The position numbers and the translations under genes are program-made. This document shows, piece by piece, positions 24,658 to 35,400 of a DNA stretch of 64,000 nt; the first letter of the stretch is position 1; every line of letters starts with the position of its first letter. Origin of the DNA: Streptomyces sp. H27-C3 (GTDB taxonomy: Bacteria; Actinomycetota; Actinomycetes; Streptomycetales; Streptomycetaceae); NCBI RefSeq assembly GCF_030063415.1, contig NZ_JASITA010000018.1:97991-161990 (forward strand), in the 5' to 3' direction. The notes under the pieces were generated by a model that had not been told where the DNA came from, searched no databases, and was given only the letters and a program-made list of their open reading frames with translations.

Positions 24658-27459
24658 ATGCGCTTGGTCGAACGCGACCGGGAGCTGTCGGTACTGGCGG
24701 ACATGCTCCGCCAGAGCACCAACAGCGGCGGCCACGTCACACTCATCGCCGGCGGCATCGGATGCGGCAAAACGTCGTTCCTGGCCGAGGTCGCGGCCCG
24801 CGCCACCGCGCAGGGCTTCGAGGTCCACGGCGCGGCGGGCTCCCTGGCCGAGCGGCAGTTGCCCGGCGCCGTACTCGGCCAACTGCTGCGCAACGTGGAC
24901 CTTCCGCTCCATGACCGCGAGGCCCTGGCGGACCTGTCGGCGCAGTCAATCGGGCAGAGCACAGCGGGCTCAGTGGCGGAACTCGGTCCGTCCGCTCTCG
25001 AACCGGAAACCTCCCGGAGTCTCCAGCGGTTGTGCGACGCCGTCGAGCGCAGCGCACAGGCCGCTCCGCTGCTGCTGTGCGTGGACGACGTGCAGTTCAT
25101 GGACGCGCTGTCGGTCCACTGGATGCTGCTCATGCTCCGCAGACTGCCCACCACCCGGATCACCCTCGCGATGACCGAGTGCACGCTCTCGCGGCCCGCC
25201 GACCCGAGGCTGCACGCCGAACTGCTGCGCCAGCCCGGATACCGGCCCATCACGCTCGACCGGCTCTCCCCGGCCGGGGTCGCCACCATCCTTTCCCAGC
25301 ACGGCCTCGCCGCCGTCGCGCAGGTTCTGGCGCCCGGCTGCCACGCCGTCAGCGGCGGCAACCCGCTCCTTGTCAGGGCGCTCGCGGAGGACACCCGCCA
25401 CCTCGGGGCCGACGGCGCAGGCCCGCACCCGGCGGTCGGTGACGCCTACCTCGACGCCGCGACAGGCTGCCTGCACCGCGGCTGGCCGGCCCTGCTGCGC
25501 ATCGCCCAGGCGCTGGCCGTCCTGCACGACGACAGCGCGCCACCGGAGCTGGTCGCGCAGCTCGCGGATGTGGAGGGCGCCGTACTGGCCCGCGGGATGA
25601 AGGCGCTGGACACCGCGGGCCTGCTCGCCGAAGGCCGCCCACGCCACCCGGCCCTGCGCAGCGCCGCGCTCGGAGGCCTCACCGGTCAGGAAGGCTCCGC
25701 ACTGCACCGGCGCGCCGCAGCCCTCCTGTACGACGAGGGCGCGCCGGCGGTGGAAGTGGCACGCCACCTGCTCGCGGCCGCCGAGCCCTCCGGATTCCCC
25801 TGGGCCGTGGCCCAGTTGCAGGAAGCCGCCGAACGGCATCTGGTGGCCAGCAGGCCGGCCGAGGCGCAGGGCTGCCTCGAGGCGGCCCTGCGCGTGTGCG
25901 CCGAGGAACCGCAGCGCCTGCGCATCAAGGCGCTGCTCGCCGGCACGGCCTGGGTCCTTGACCCGTCGGTCGGCGCCCGCCACCTCGTGGAGCTGGCCGT
26001 GGCGGTGCGCGAGGGGCGGCTGCCCGCCCACTACTCCCTGATGCTGGCGAAGTATCTGCTGTGGCACGGCAAGTACGACGAAGCCGCCGATGCCATCGAC
26101 CGGATCACCCGCACCGGCGACGAACCCGATCCGATCGCCGCAGCCGAGGCACGCGCCACCCGCGAGCTCCTCTCCGCCACCTACCCGGCGCTCGTCCCCA
26201 GCAACAGCGCCCGCCCGGCATCGGCGCGACAGCAGGCGCCACTCCCCAGCGATCCGCGCAGCAGGGGGGCGGCCGCGCTCTCCGACGTGCTGCGGCACGG
26301 GCCAGGACCCGAGGCCGTCGCCGCCGCGCAGGCCTCCATGCGCGCCATGCGGCTGGGCAGGAACACCCACGAGTGGCTCACCTGCGCGGTGTCGGCCCTC
26401 CTGTTCGCGGACCGCATCAAGGAGGCCGCCGACTGGTGCGACCACTGGCTGGCGCAGTCGCGCAGCCGACGCGTCCCCCTGTGGATCGCCGAGTTCTCCT
26501 CGCTGCGCGCGGGGATCGCCCTGCGCCAGGGCAGGCCGGTGCTCGCGCGCGAGCTCGCCGAGGCCGCCCTGGCGCAGGTGCAGGCCGAGAGCTGGGGGGT
26601 GTGCATCGGTGGCCCCCTGGCCAACCTTATCCAGGCCAACACCGACATCGGTGATCATGCAGCTGCGGCGGAATACCTGGAAGTCGCCCTCCCCGCAGGC
26701 ATGTTCCACAGTCGGTTCGGCCTGTACTACCTGCACGCGCGCGCCAGCCACTACCTGGCGACCGGCCAGCCCCAGGCGGCCCTCGACGACTTCCTCAACT
26801 GCGGTGCGGTGATGGGGCGGTGGGGGCTGGATCAGCCGACGCTCATCGCGTGGCGATCCGGCGCCGCTCGCGCGCAGCTCGCTCTGGGCGACACCGCGGG
26901 TGCGCTGGCGCTGGCCCGCGAGCAGATCGCGCTGGCCGGCGAGGGGCTCTCGCGCACCCGGGGCATCTCGCTGCGGACCCTGGCCGCGGCGAGCCGGCCT
27001 GCGCAGCGCGGCAGCCTGCTGACGGCTGCCGTGGGGATCCTGGAGGAGTGCGGCGACCAGCTGCAACTGGCTCATGCCCTGGCCGACTTGAGCACCACGC
27101 ACATACGGGCCGGCCGATTCGACCGGGCCGAGGCGCTCCTGGGCCGGGCCGCCGGGCTGGCCCAGGAATGCGGCACAACAGGTTTCGGGGAGGAACTGCG
27201 CGCGGCCCGGCCCGTACCGATCGGATCTGCACGCGCGGACCGCCAGACGGTGGAGCGGGCCTTCCATCTGCTGAGCCCGGCGGAGCAGCGCGTCGTCGAC
27301 CTGGCGGCCCGAGGCCATACCAACCGGGAGATATCCGATCGCCTGGGAATCACCGTCAGCACGGTGGAGCAGCACCTCACCCGGATATTCCGGAAATTGG
27401 GTGTGCGTACGCGCGGCGACCTTCCGCAGCGCGCGGTCATTGAGGCGGCCGCGGGCTGA
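24658..27459 (+). CDS. LAL-type LuxR regulator (large ATP-binding)
   Basis: A 933-residue regulator. The N-terminal AAA/NB domain starts at RLVERDRELSVL, with Walker A GGIGCGKTSF (about residues 32-41) and Walker B LLLCVDDVQFMD. A long TPR-like helical middle follows. The C-terminal LuxR helix-turn-helix is LLSPAEQRVVDLAARGHTN through STVEQHLTRIFRKLG (about 875-930). The ATG at 24658 has a GGGGGG ribosome-binding site; the upstream ATG at 24643 is the alternative. Proteins of this type are pathway-specific activators of type I PKS clusters (PikD and NysRI types). It lies between the antiporter and the halogenase, so it most likely activates this cluster. Confidence 0.88.
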   Translation: MRLVERDRELSVLADMLRQSTNSGGHVTLIAGGIGCGKTSFLAEVAARATAQGFEVHGAAGSLAERQLPGAVLGQLLRNVDLPLHDREALADLSAQSIGQSTAGSVAELGPSALEPETSRSLQRLCDAVERSAQAAPLLLCVDDVQFMDALSVHWMLLMLRRLPTTRITLAMTECTLSRPADPRLHAELLRQPGYRPITLDRLSPAGVATILSQHGLAAVAQVLAPGCHAVSGGNPLLVRALAEDTRHLGADGAGPHPAVGDAYLDAATGCLHRGWPALLRIAQALAVLHDDSAPPELVAQLADVEGAVLARGMKALDTAGLLAEGRPRHPALRSAALGGLTGQEGSALHRRAAALLYDEGAPAVEVARHLLAAAEPSGFPWAVAQLQEAAERHLVASRPAEAQGCLEAALRVCAEEPQRLRIKALLAGTAWVLDPSVGARHLVELAVAVREGRLPAHYSLMLAKYLLWHGKYDEAADAIDRITRTGDEPDPIAAAEARATRELLSATYPALVPSNSARPASARQQAPLPSDPRSRGAAALSDVLRHGPGPEAVAAAQASMRAMRLGRNTHEWLTCAVSALLFADRIKEAADWCDHWLAQSRSRRVPLWIAEFSSLRAGIALRQGRPVLARELAEAALAQVQAESWGVCIGGPLANLIQANTDIGDHAAAAEYLEVALPAGMFHSRFGLYYLHARASHYLATGQPQAALDDFLNCGAVMGRWGLDQPTLIAWRSGAARAQLALGDTAGALALAREQIALAGEGLSRTRGISLRTLAAASRPAQRGSLLTAAVGILEECGDQLQLAHALADLSTTHIRAGRFDRAEALLGRAAGLAQECGTTGFGEELRAARPVPIGSARADRQTVERAFHLLSPAEQRVVDLAARGHTNREISDRLGITVSTVEQHLTRIFRKLGVRTRGDLPQRAVIEAAAG

Positions 27460-27534
27460 CGCATTGTCCCGGCAGGTTCACCCACGGATTCGACGACCTT
27501 GAGCGATTGATGGATTGAGAGGAAGAGGAAGACC

Positions 27535-29178
27535 ATGGCTCGTAAAGACCAGTACGATGTCGCGATTCTCGGCAGCGGTATGGCAGGTGGGATGCTCGGA
27601 GCGGTCCTGGCCCGAAACGGCGTCAAGGTGCTGTTGCTGGACGCCGGAACGCATCCGCGGTTCGCTGTGGGCGAGTCGACGATTCCCTACACCTCGGGCA
27701 TGACGCGGCTGGTCGCCGACCGCTACCAAGTGCCGGAGCTCCGGGCCCTGTCGAGCTTCAAGGGAATTCGCGACAAGGTGTCGCGGAACTGCGGGCAGAA
27801 GCAGAACTTCGGATTCGTCTACCACCGCGAGGGCCGGGCCCAGAACGCCCAGGAGATCAACCAGTTGGTGGTGCCGTCCATCCTGCGTACGGAAACCCAT
27901 CTGTTCCGCCAGGACATCGACGCGTACCTCTTCCATGTCGCCGTGAAATACGGCGCCGTCCCGCGCCTGAACACCAGGATCGTCGACATAGAGGTGGACC
28001 CCGAAACGGGCGCCGTCCTGCGTACCGACAGCGGTGAGGAATTCCGCGCCAGCTATGTGGTCGACGGAAGTGGTTTCCGCTCACCGCTGGCCGACAAGTT
28101 CGACCTGCGCGAGACACCCACCCGCGCCCGGACCAACTCGCGCTGCCTGTTCACGCACATGACCGGAGTGGAGGCCTTCGACAAGTCGCCTGCCGCCCGG
28201 AACCACGACCAGCCCAACCCCTGGCACAACGGCACGCTTCACCATGTGTTCGACGGCGGCTGGCTGTGGGTCATCCCCTTCGACAACCACTCCGAGTCCC
28301 TCAACCCGCTGTGCAGCGTGGGTCTCACGCTGGACCCCCGGGTCTTCCCCAAGGGCGAGGAGACTCCCCAGCAGGAGTTCGACGAGTTCCTGCGGCGGTT
28401 CCCGGAGATCGCCCACCAGTTCCGCAACGCCAAGCCGGTACGCCCCTGGGTGTCCACCGGCCGGCTCCAGTACTCGACGAAGCAGGTCGTCGGCGAGCGC
28501 TACTGCCTCACCTCCCACGCGTCGGGCTTCATCGACGCCCTGTACTCCCGCGGCCTGACCAACACCCTCGAACTCGTCAACGCCCTGGGCTGGCGCATCA
28601 TCGAGGCCTCCAAGGACGGGGACTGGTCCCTGGAGCGTTTCGGCTACCTGGAAGAGCTCCAGCAGGGCCTGTTCGACTTCCACGACGACATCGTCTACAG
28701 CTCGTTCGTGGGCTTCCGCGACTACGAGCTGTGGAATGCGGTGAACCGGACCTGGATGCTGGGCACCATGCTCGGCAACGTCATGCTGGAAGATGCGTAC
28801 TACCGGTTCGAGCGCACCGGAAACGACGCCGTATTCCGTGAGCTGGAGACGCACGGGCACCCGGGATCCCCGCTCCCCGTCAGCTCCGGTTTCAACGAAA
28901 TGGGCAAGATGACCCGCGAGTTGTGCCGTGCCGTCGAGGCAGGCGGCGAACAACCCGGCGACGCGGCACGAAAGATCCTCACGCACATCCGTGACGCGGA
29001 CTTCATCGCCCCGTCCTTCAAATTTGGTGAGCGCGACACCCGGTGCTTCGCCATGTCGCCGGGCAAGATGGCGATGAATGCCCGCTGGTGCCGCAATGAC
29101 GCCCCGCCGGAAATCGGAAAGCGCATGATCAACGCGAGTAAGGGTCTTGTGCGTCAGCGGTTGCGGGCCGGAAGGTAA
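27535..29178 (+). CDS. FADH2-dependent halogenase (cluster chlorinase)
   Basis: A 547-residue flavin-dependent halogenase. FAD motif GSGMAG at 13-18; GESTIPYTSG; a Lys at 89 in CGQKQNFGFVYH, the likely catalytic lysine region; and the diagnostic WxWxIP as WLWVIP at 243-248. A long C-terminal extension (about 390-547) is characteristic of the larger halogenases in this family. The ribosome-binding site is GAGGAAG. It is read in the same direction as the PKS genes, which start 250 bp further on. Recalled literature attributes chlorination of the aliphatic polyenone neocarzilin to a halogenase encoded at exactly this place (ORF3). It needs reduced FAD, which the flavin reductase encoded at 48221 can supply. 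Confidence 0.9.
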   Translation: MARKDQYDVAILGSGMAGGMLGAVLARNGVKVLLLDAGTHPRFAVGESTIPYTSGMTRLVADRYQVPELRALSSFKGIRDKVSRNCGQKQNFGFVYHREGRAQNAQEINQLVVPSILRTETHLFRQDIDAYLFHVAVKYGAVPRLNTRIVDIEVDPETGAVLRTDSGEEFRASYVVDGSGFRSPLADKFDLRETPTRARTNSRCLFTHMTGVEAFDKSPAARNHDQPNPWHNGTLHHVFDGGWLWVIPFDNHSESLNPLCSVGLTLDPRVFPKGEETPQQEFDEFLRRFPEIAHQFRNAKPVRPWVSTGRLQYSTKQVVGERYCLTSHASGFIDALYSRGLTNTLELVNALGWRIIEASKDGDWSLERFGYLEELQQGLFDFHDDIVYSSFVGFRDYELWNAVNRTWMLGTMLGNVMLEDAYYRFERTGNDAVFRELETHGHPGSPLPVSSGFNEMGKMTRELCRAVEAGGEQPGDAARKILTHIRDADFIAPSFKFGERDTRCFAMSPGKMAMNARWCRNDAPPEIGKRMINASKGLVRQRLRAGR

Positions 29179-29239
29179 ACACCCCGGAAGCGCCTGGGCA
29201 CCCCCGGGCAGCCCCACCCCTATCTCTCCTTGAGGGGGA

Positions 29240-29283
29240 CCCGGGGAAACTCGCCGCCCGATGAGGCAGGGGGTTTCCCCGGG
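29240..29283. promoter_or_regulatory. long inverted repeat between halogenase and PKS genes
   Basis: CCCGGGGAAAC (29240-29250) is exactly complementary to 29273-29283, with a 22-nt spacer. It lies 62 bp after the halogenase stop and 143 bp before the PKS start codon. It could be a terminator for the halogenase, a regulator site for the PKS operon, or both. Confidence 0.5.
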
Positions 29284-29425
29284 GACGACCGGCTCATAGT
29301 CTCAAGTGCAGGTGAACCGCGGATATCCGGCTGTGAAAAGCGGCTGTAGAGGTCCGGGGAGTTACCTGCAGACCCCGAGTGCACGACCGGGACCGGTCAA
29401 CTCCTCCAGGATGAGAAGGCAGCGA

Positions 29426-32400
29426 ATGAACGCGCATGCACTGCTTGACCCCGCGGACTCGATCGCCGTCGTCGGCATGGCCGGCCGGTTTCCCGGGGCC
29501 CCGGACATCGACAGCCTGTGGACGCTCATGATGGACCGCCAAGAGGCGATCCAGAGCGTGCCACCCGCCCGCTGGGACAGCTCGGCCCAGCTTGACCCGC
29601 AGCTGCGTATCCCCGCCTTCGGCGGGTTCCTGGACGACATCGACCTCTTCGACGCCGGATTCTTCGGAGTGTCCCCCCGCGAGGCCGCCGCCATGGACCC
29701 CCAGCAGCGCCTGCTCCTTGAAGTGGGGTGGCGGGCCATGGAGGACGCGGGCCAGCGCGTCGCCGACCTCGCGGGCAGCCGCACCGGTGTGTACGTGGCC
29801 ACCGTCTGGCACGACTACGAGCTGCTGCGCAAGGCGCGCGGCGCCCGGCACACCTCCCACACCCTGGTCGGAGCCGGCCGCGACATCCTCGCCAACCGGC
29901 TCTCGTACTTCATGAAGCTGCGCGGCCCGAGCCTGGCCGTGGACACCGGTTGCTCCTCCGGGCTCGTCGGGCTCGACCTGGCCGCCCGCGCGCTGCGCCA
30001 CGGCGACATCGAGGCCGCGATCGTCGGCAGCACCAACCTGATGATGGACCCGCACGTCAGCGTCGGCCTGACCCACTTCGGCGGGCTGTCGCCCGACGGC
30101 CGGTGCGCGTCCTTCGCCAAGTCCGCCAACGGCTTCGTCCGCGGTGAGGGCGTCGTCGCGGTGTATCTGAAGACGCTGAGCCGGGCCCATGCGGACGGCG
30201 ACCGCGTCCATGGGGTGCTGGTCAACACCCTGACCAACAACGACGGCGGTGGCTACAGCATCGTCAGCCCGAGCCAGGAAGGCCAGGAGGACCTGCTGCG
30301 CCGCAGCTACCGCAGGACGACGGTACCGGCCGCGGCCCTGTCGTACGTCGAGGCGCACGGCACCGGCACCAAGCGCGGCGACCCGACCGAAGCCGGCGCG
30401 CTCGGCGCAGTCCTGGGCCGCGCACGGCCCGCCGGCGATCCGCTCCCGATCGGCTCCCTCAAGACCAACATCGGTCACCTGGAGGGCAGTTCGGGCCTGG
30501 CAGGGCTAGTCAAGGTACTGCTCTCGCTGCGCCACCGCGTCGTGCCCCCGACCCTGCACGCCGAGGAGCTCAATCCCGACATCCCCTTCGACGAGTTGAA
30601 CCTCAGCGTGGTGCGCGAGCCCCTGCAGCTCCCCGCCGAGGGGCCCGTCTACCTCGGGGTGAACTCCTTCGGCTGGGGCGGCACCAACGCCCACATCGTC
30701 GTGGCCAGCCCGCCTCCGGTGGCGGCCGAAGCCACCCGTCACCAGTACCGGCCGACGGCCGACATCGGCCTGCCTGCGGTTGTCGCCCTCTCCGCTCAGC
30801 GCGCACCCCTGCTGGCCCGCCGGGCCGCGCAACTGTCCAACGAGCTCGCCGTCAGGCAGACCGACACCCACGACGTGGCCGGGGCGCTCGCCTGGCGCCG
30901 CGACCACTTCGCCCACCGGGCTGCCTTCGTGGCCGGTGACGTACACGAGCTGCGCACCACACTCGATGCGTTCAGCGGATCGCAGGCCGAGGGCGCCGAG
31001 GCTGCCGGTGTGGTCACCGGACGGGCGACAACGCGCGGCAGGACCGCCTTCATCTTCCCCGGCCAGGGCTCGCAGTGGCGGGACATGGGCCGGGAGCTCT
31101 ACCGCGACAGCCCGCTGTTCGCCTCCGTCGTCGACCGCTGCGCCAAGGCACTCTCGCCGCACATCGACTGGGACCTGATCGACATCTTCGGCAACGACGC
31201 GGCCGATGCCGACGACGCCACCGATGCTGACCACGCCACCGCGACGAGTGGCATCGCCGAGACCTGGACGCGGCGCACCGATGTGCTCCAGCCCGCACTG
31301 TGGGCCATGTCCCTGGGTCTGGCGGAGTTGTGGACGTCGTCCGGTGTGACCCCCGACGTCGTACTCGGCACCAGCCAGGGCGAGATCACCGCGGCCACCT
31401 TCGCCGGTGTCCTCTCGTACGACGACGCGGCGCTGATCCTGGCCCGCCGCGGCACCCTCATTGCCGACCGGGTCTCCGGGCGCGGGCTCATGCTCGCGGT
31501 CGATCTCGACCGCGAGGCCGCCATGGAGGCGATGGAGGGCTTCGAAGGCCTGGTGTCCTTCGCCGCCCACAACGGGCCCAACTCCTCGGTGCTCTCCGGG
31601 GACAAGGAGTACATCCTGGCCCTGAAGGAGCTGCTGGAGGCCGACGGCACCTACTGCGGCCTGGTCAACATCGACTACGCCTCGCACAGCGCCGGGATGG
31701 AAGAGCTCAGGGACGACCTCATGTCCGCGCTGGCCCCCATCCAGCCGATGGCCGGGACGACCCCGGTCATGTCGACGGTGCATGCCCGACTGGTGGTGGG
31801 TACCGAACTCGACGCGGACTACTGGGTCCAGAACCTGTGCAGGCCCATCGAGTTCGTCACCTCCATGACGGAACTGTTCGACAGCGGAGTCACCCACGTG
31901 GTGGAGATCAGCCCGCACCCGGTGATCTCCCCGTCCCTGGAGCAGCTCGCGGCCACACGCCCGGAAACACCCGCCGTACTGACCACCCTGCGCCGGGAGC
32001 AGGGCGGCGTCCGCGACTTCGCCCAGGCCCTGGCCCGCAGCTACACGACCGGCCTGGAGCCCTTCGGCGCACTGCCCCACGACAGCCACTTCCCCGTGCC
32101 CGGATATCCCCTGGAGCGGGAGAGTTTCTGGCCCGCCGACGGCCCCCGCCGCACCACCGGGGCCTCGCAGGGATTCGAAGCCCCCCTCGCTCCGGCGCCC
32201 GGCCGGTCCGGCGTCTGGCAGGGCGCGCTGGAGCTGTCCCTGGACGACCAGCCCTGGCTCGGCGACCACAAGCTGTACGACACCCCTGTGCTGCCGGCGG
32301 CCGGAATGCTGGTCCTCGTACTCAATACCGCACTGGCCCGCACTGGCGCGCTGCCGCGCCGACTGTCCGGCATCGCCTTCCGTAAGGAGGTGACACTCGG

Positions 32401-35400
32401 CCAGGACCCCGTGCGGTTCACCACCGAGTGGCAGGACGCCCCGGGCGGCGGGGGCGACACGCGACTGCTGTCCCTGTCCCCGGGGGCCGCCGCATGGGAC
32501 GTCATCGCCACGGCGCACGCGGACCAAGGCCAAGCCGCCCTGCCCGCACCCGAGTTCCCCGGCTGGGCCACCGCACTGGAATCCGCCGACATCGAGGCCT
32601 TCTACAGCCAGGGCGCCGAACGCGGCCAGGTCTACGGGCCGGCCTTCCAGGGCGTACAGAGCCTGTACAGCCACCCCTCCCTGGACGAAGCCCTGGGCGA
32701 GGTGCGGCTCGGCGGGAAACTCCGGGCGGCTGCCCGCCCGGATGTCCTGCACCCGGCCCTCTGGGACGCCGCGCTGCAGGTCGGCCTGGCGCTCAACCAG
32801 GGGCGGGAAGCACTGATGCCGACGGCCGTGCGCGCCGTCCACCTGCTTACCACCCCACCGGAGCCCGTCGAACGCCTCTGGTCCCATGTCCTGCGCAACG
32901 CGGACGGCACCCTGGACGTACGGCTCTTCGACGCCGACCATCGCGCGCTGCTGGTGATGGAGGGCCTGCTGCTCCAGCCATTGCCCAGCAACGCGGGGCG
33001 CGACGCCGACGCGGACCGGCTGCACCGTATCCGCTGGACCGAGATCCCGGCGCAACCTGCGTCGGCCGCGCCCGCCGGGCAATGGATCGTCTGCGGTGGC
33101 ACCGACGCCATGGCCCAGACCCTCGCCGACGCGCTGTCCGCGACCGGTGCGCAGGTCCGCCACCTCGGGGCCGACGCCTGCACGGCGGAGCCGTTGGGTG
33201 ATGTCTCCGACGCCGCTGGTGTGGTGTTCGTGGCGCCGCGCTCCTCGGCCGGCGCCGACGCGCAGCAGCGGGGCCTGGGCCATCTCACCGCCGTCATCCG
33301 GGCCTGCTCGGGCCTGGCCACCCTGCCCCGGCTGACCGTGATCACCGACCGGGCCCAGCTGGCCGGCGGCGACGAGGTCCCCGACCCGGGCGCCGCGCTC
33401 TACTGGGGCTACGGACGTGTCGCGCAGCGCGAGCACTCCGAGCTGGAGCCCCGCCTCATCGATGTGGACGCCTCCGCCCAGGACTGGGCCGGGGCCTGCG
33501 CGGCGGCGATCCTGGCCACCGGGGGAGCGGACCAGCTGGCCCTGCGCCACGGACGGCAGCTGGCCGCCCGCATCACCCGGGGCGCCGTCGACGGCGATGC
33601 CGTCACGCCCTTGCCCGGGTGGCGTACGGGAAAGCAGCCCTTCCGGATCGGCGCCGCCCGGCACCCCGGACGTACGACGGCGGAGTTCCTTCCGCTGGTA
33701 CGCACCGCGCCCGGCCCCGGCGAGGTCGAGATCGAGGTGACCGCGGGCGCACTGTCCTCCGCCGACGCGGATGAACTGGCAGTCGGCGGGTCCCTGCGGA
33801 TCGGCCGCGAATGCGTCGGCCGGATCACCGCCGTGGGCCCTGACGTCTCCGCCCTGCACATCGGCGACCGCGTGGTCGCGGTGGCCGCCGGTGCACTCGC
33901 CAGCCACACCGTCGCGGTGGCCACCCATGTCCTGCGGATCCCCGAGCGGTTCGGGGACGCGGAGGCTGCGGCGCTGTCGCTGCCGACGGTGGCGGCCTGG
34001 TACGCGCTGACGGAGGTGGGACGGCTCGCCGCAGGCGAGACGGTACTGATCCACTCGCCCTCCCTCGCGGACGGCCTGGCGGCCGTCCAGATCGTGCGGG
34101 GTCAGGGCGCCCGACCCGTCGTCGTCGCGGCGATGGGTCCGAAGCAGCATGCACTGCTGATCGAGGCGGGCGCCGAACTGGTGCTTGACGTAAAGGACTT
34201 GGGCTGGCCGGCCGCCGTACGTGAGGCCACCGACGGCCGCGGTGCCGACATCGTCCTGGGGCCGCAGACCGGTCCCGCCGCAGCATCGGCCCTCGAACTG
34301 CTCGCGCTCGACGGCCGATTCGTGGAGATCGCCGACGCAGGGGAAAAAACCACCCAGCCGTTCCCCGGCCGCGAGGTCCCCCGCAAGGGGATCAGCGTCA
34401 GCTCCGTCGACCTGGACGGGCTGCGGGAACGCAAGCCCGAGACATTCGCCCGCCTGCTCGCGGCGGTCTGGGCCCTGGCCGCCGCGGGCCGACTCACCCC
34501 TTTGCCTGTACGGACCTACGACTGCTTGGCGCCGGCCGGGACGACCGCGGATCTCACCCACGATCACGATCTGGCGCGGCTCGTGCTCACCGGGCTCCAG
34601 GGCGTCGACCACGTCGCGCCCGAGCCGATGCCGGGCGGCCGCTTCCGCGCCGACGCGAGCTACCTCATCACCGGCGGACTGGGCGCGCTCGGCCTGTCCC
34701 TGGCCGAGTACCTGGCCGCCCACGGCGCCGGCACCCTCGTCCTCGTCGGCCGCTCGGCACCGAGCACCGAGGCCATGGAGCGCATCACCACGCTGCGCGC
34801 ACAGGGCACTGGCGTCGAGATCCTGCGCTGCGACATCGCCGACCGCTCCGCCCTGCGCCAGGCGCTCCAGGGCCTGCGCGACGGCGGGTTGGCGCCGCTG
34901 CGTGGGGTGGTGCACGCGGCCGGTGTGGTGGCCGATGCCACGATCGCCAATGTCACACCGCGTCAGATCGCCAAGGTGCTCCAGCCCAAGGTGGAGGGCG
35001 TACGCAACCTGGACGCGGTCACCGCCCAGGACCCGCTGGACCTCTTCGTGATGTTCTCCTCCGCGGCAACCCTGGTGGGCAACCCGGGCCAGGCGGCTTA
35101 CTCGGCGGCCAACGCCTATCTGGACGCCTTCGCCGAGTCCCGCCGGATGCGCGGGCTGCCGGCCCTCAGCGTGCAGTGGGGCCCGTTCGCGGGCATCGGT
35201 CTCGCGGCGAAGGACGCGCAGGCGGGCGCCCGCCTGGGGGAGCGCGGCCTGGAGAGCTTCTCCGTCGAGGAGGCCTGGACGGCGCTCGTCCGGCTGCTCG
35301 GCCAGGACCAGCCGGTGGTCGGGTACGTCCCCGTCAACACACGCCGGTGGTTCGACGCCTACCCCAACACCGTCTCCCTCAGCGCCTGGAGCGAGCTGTA

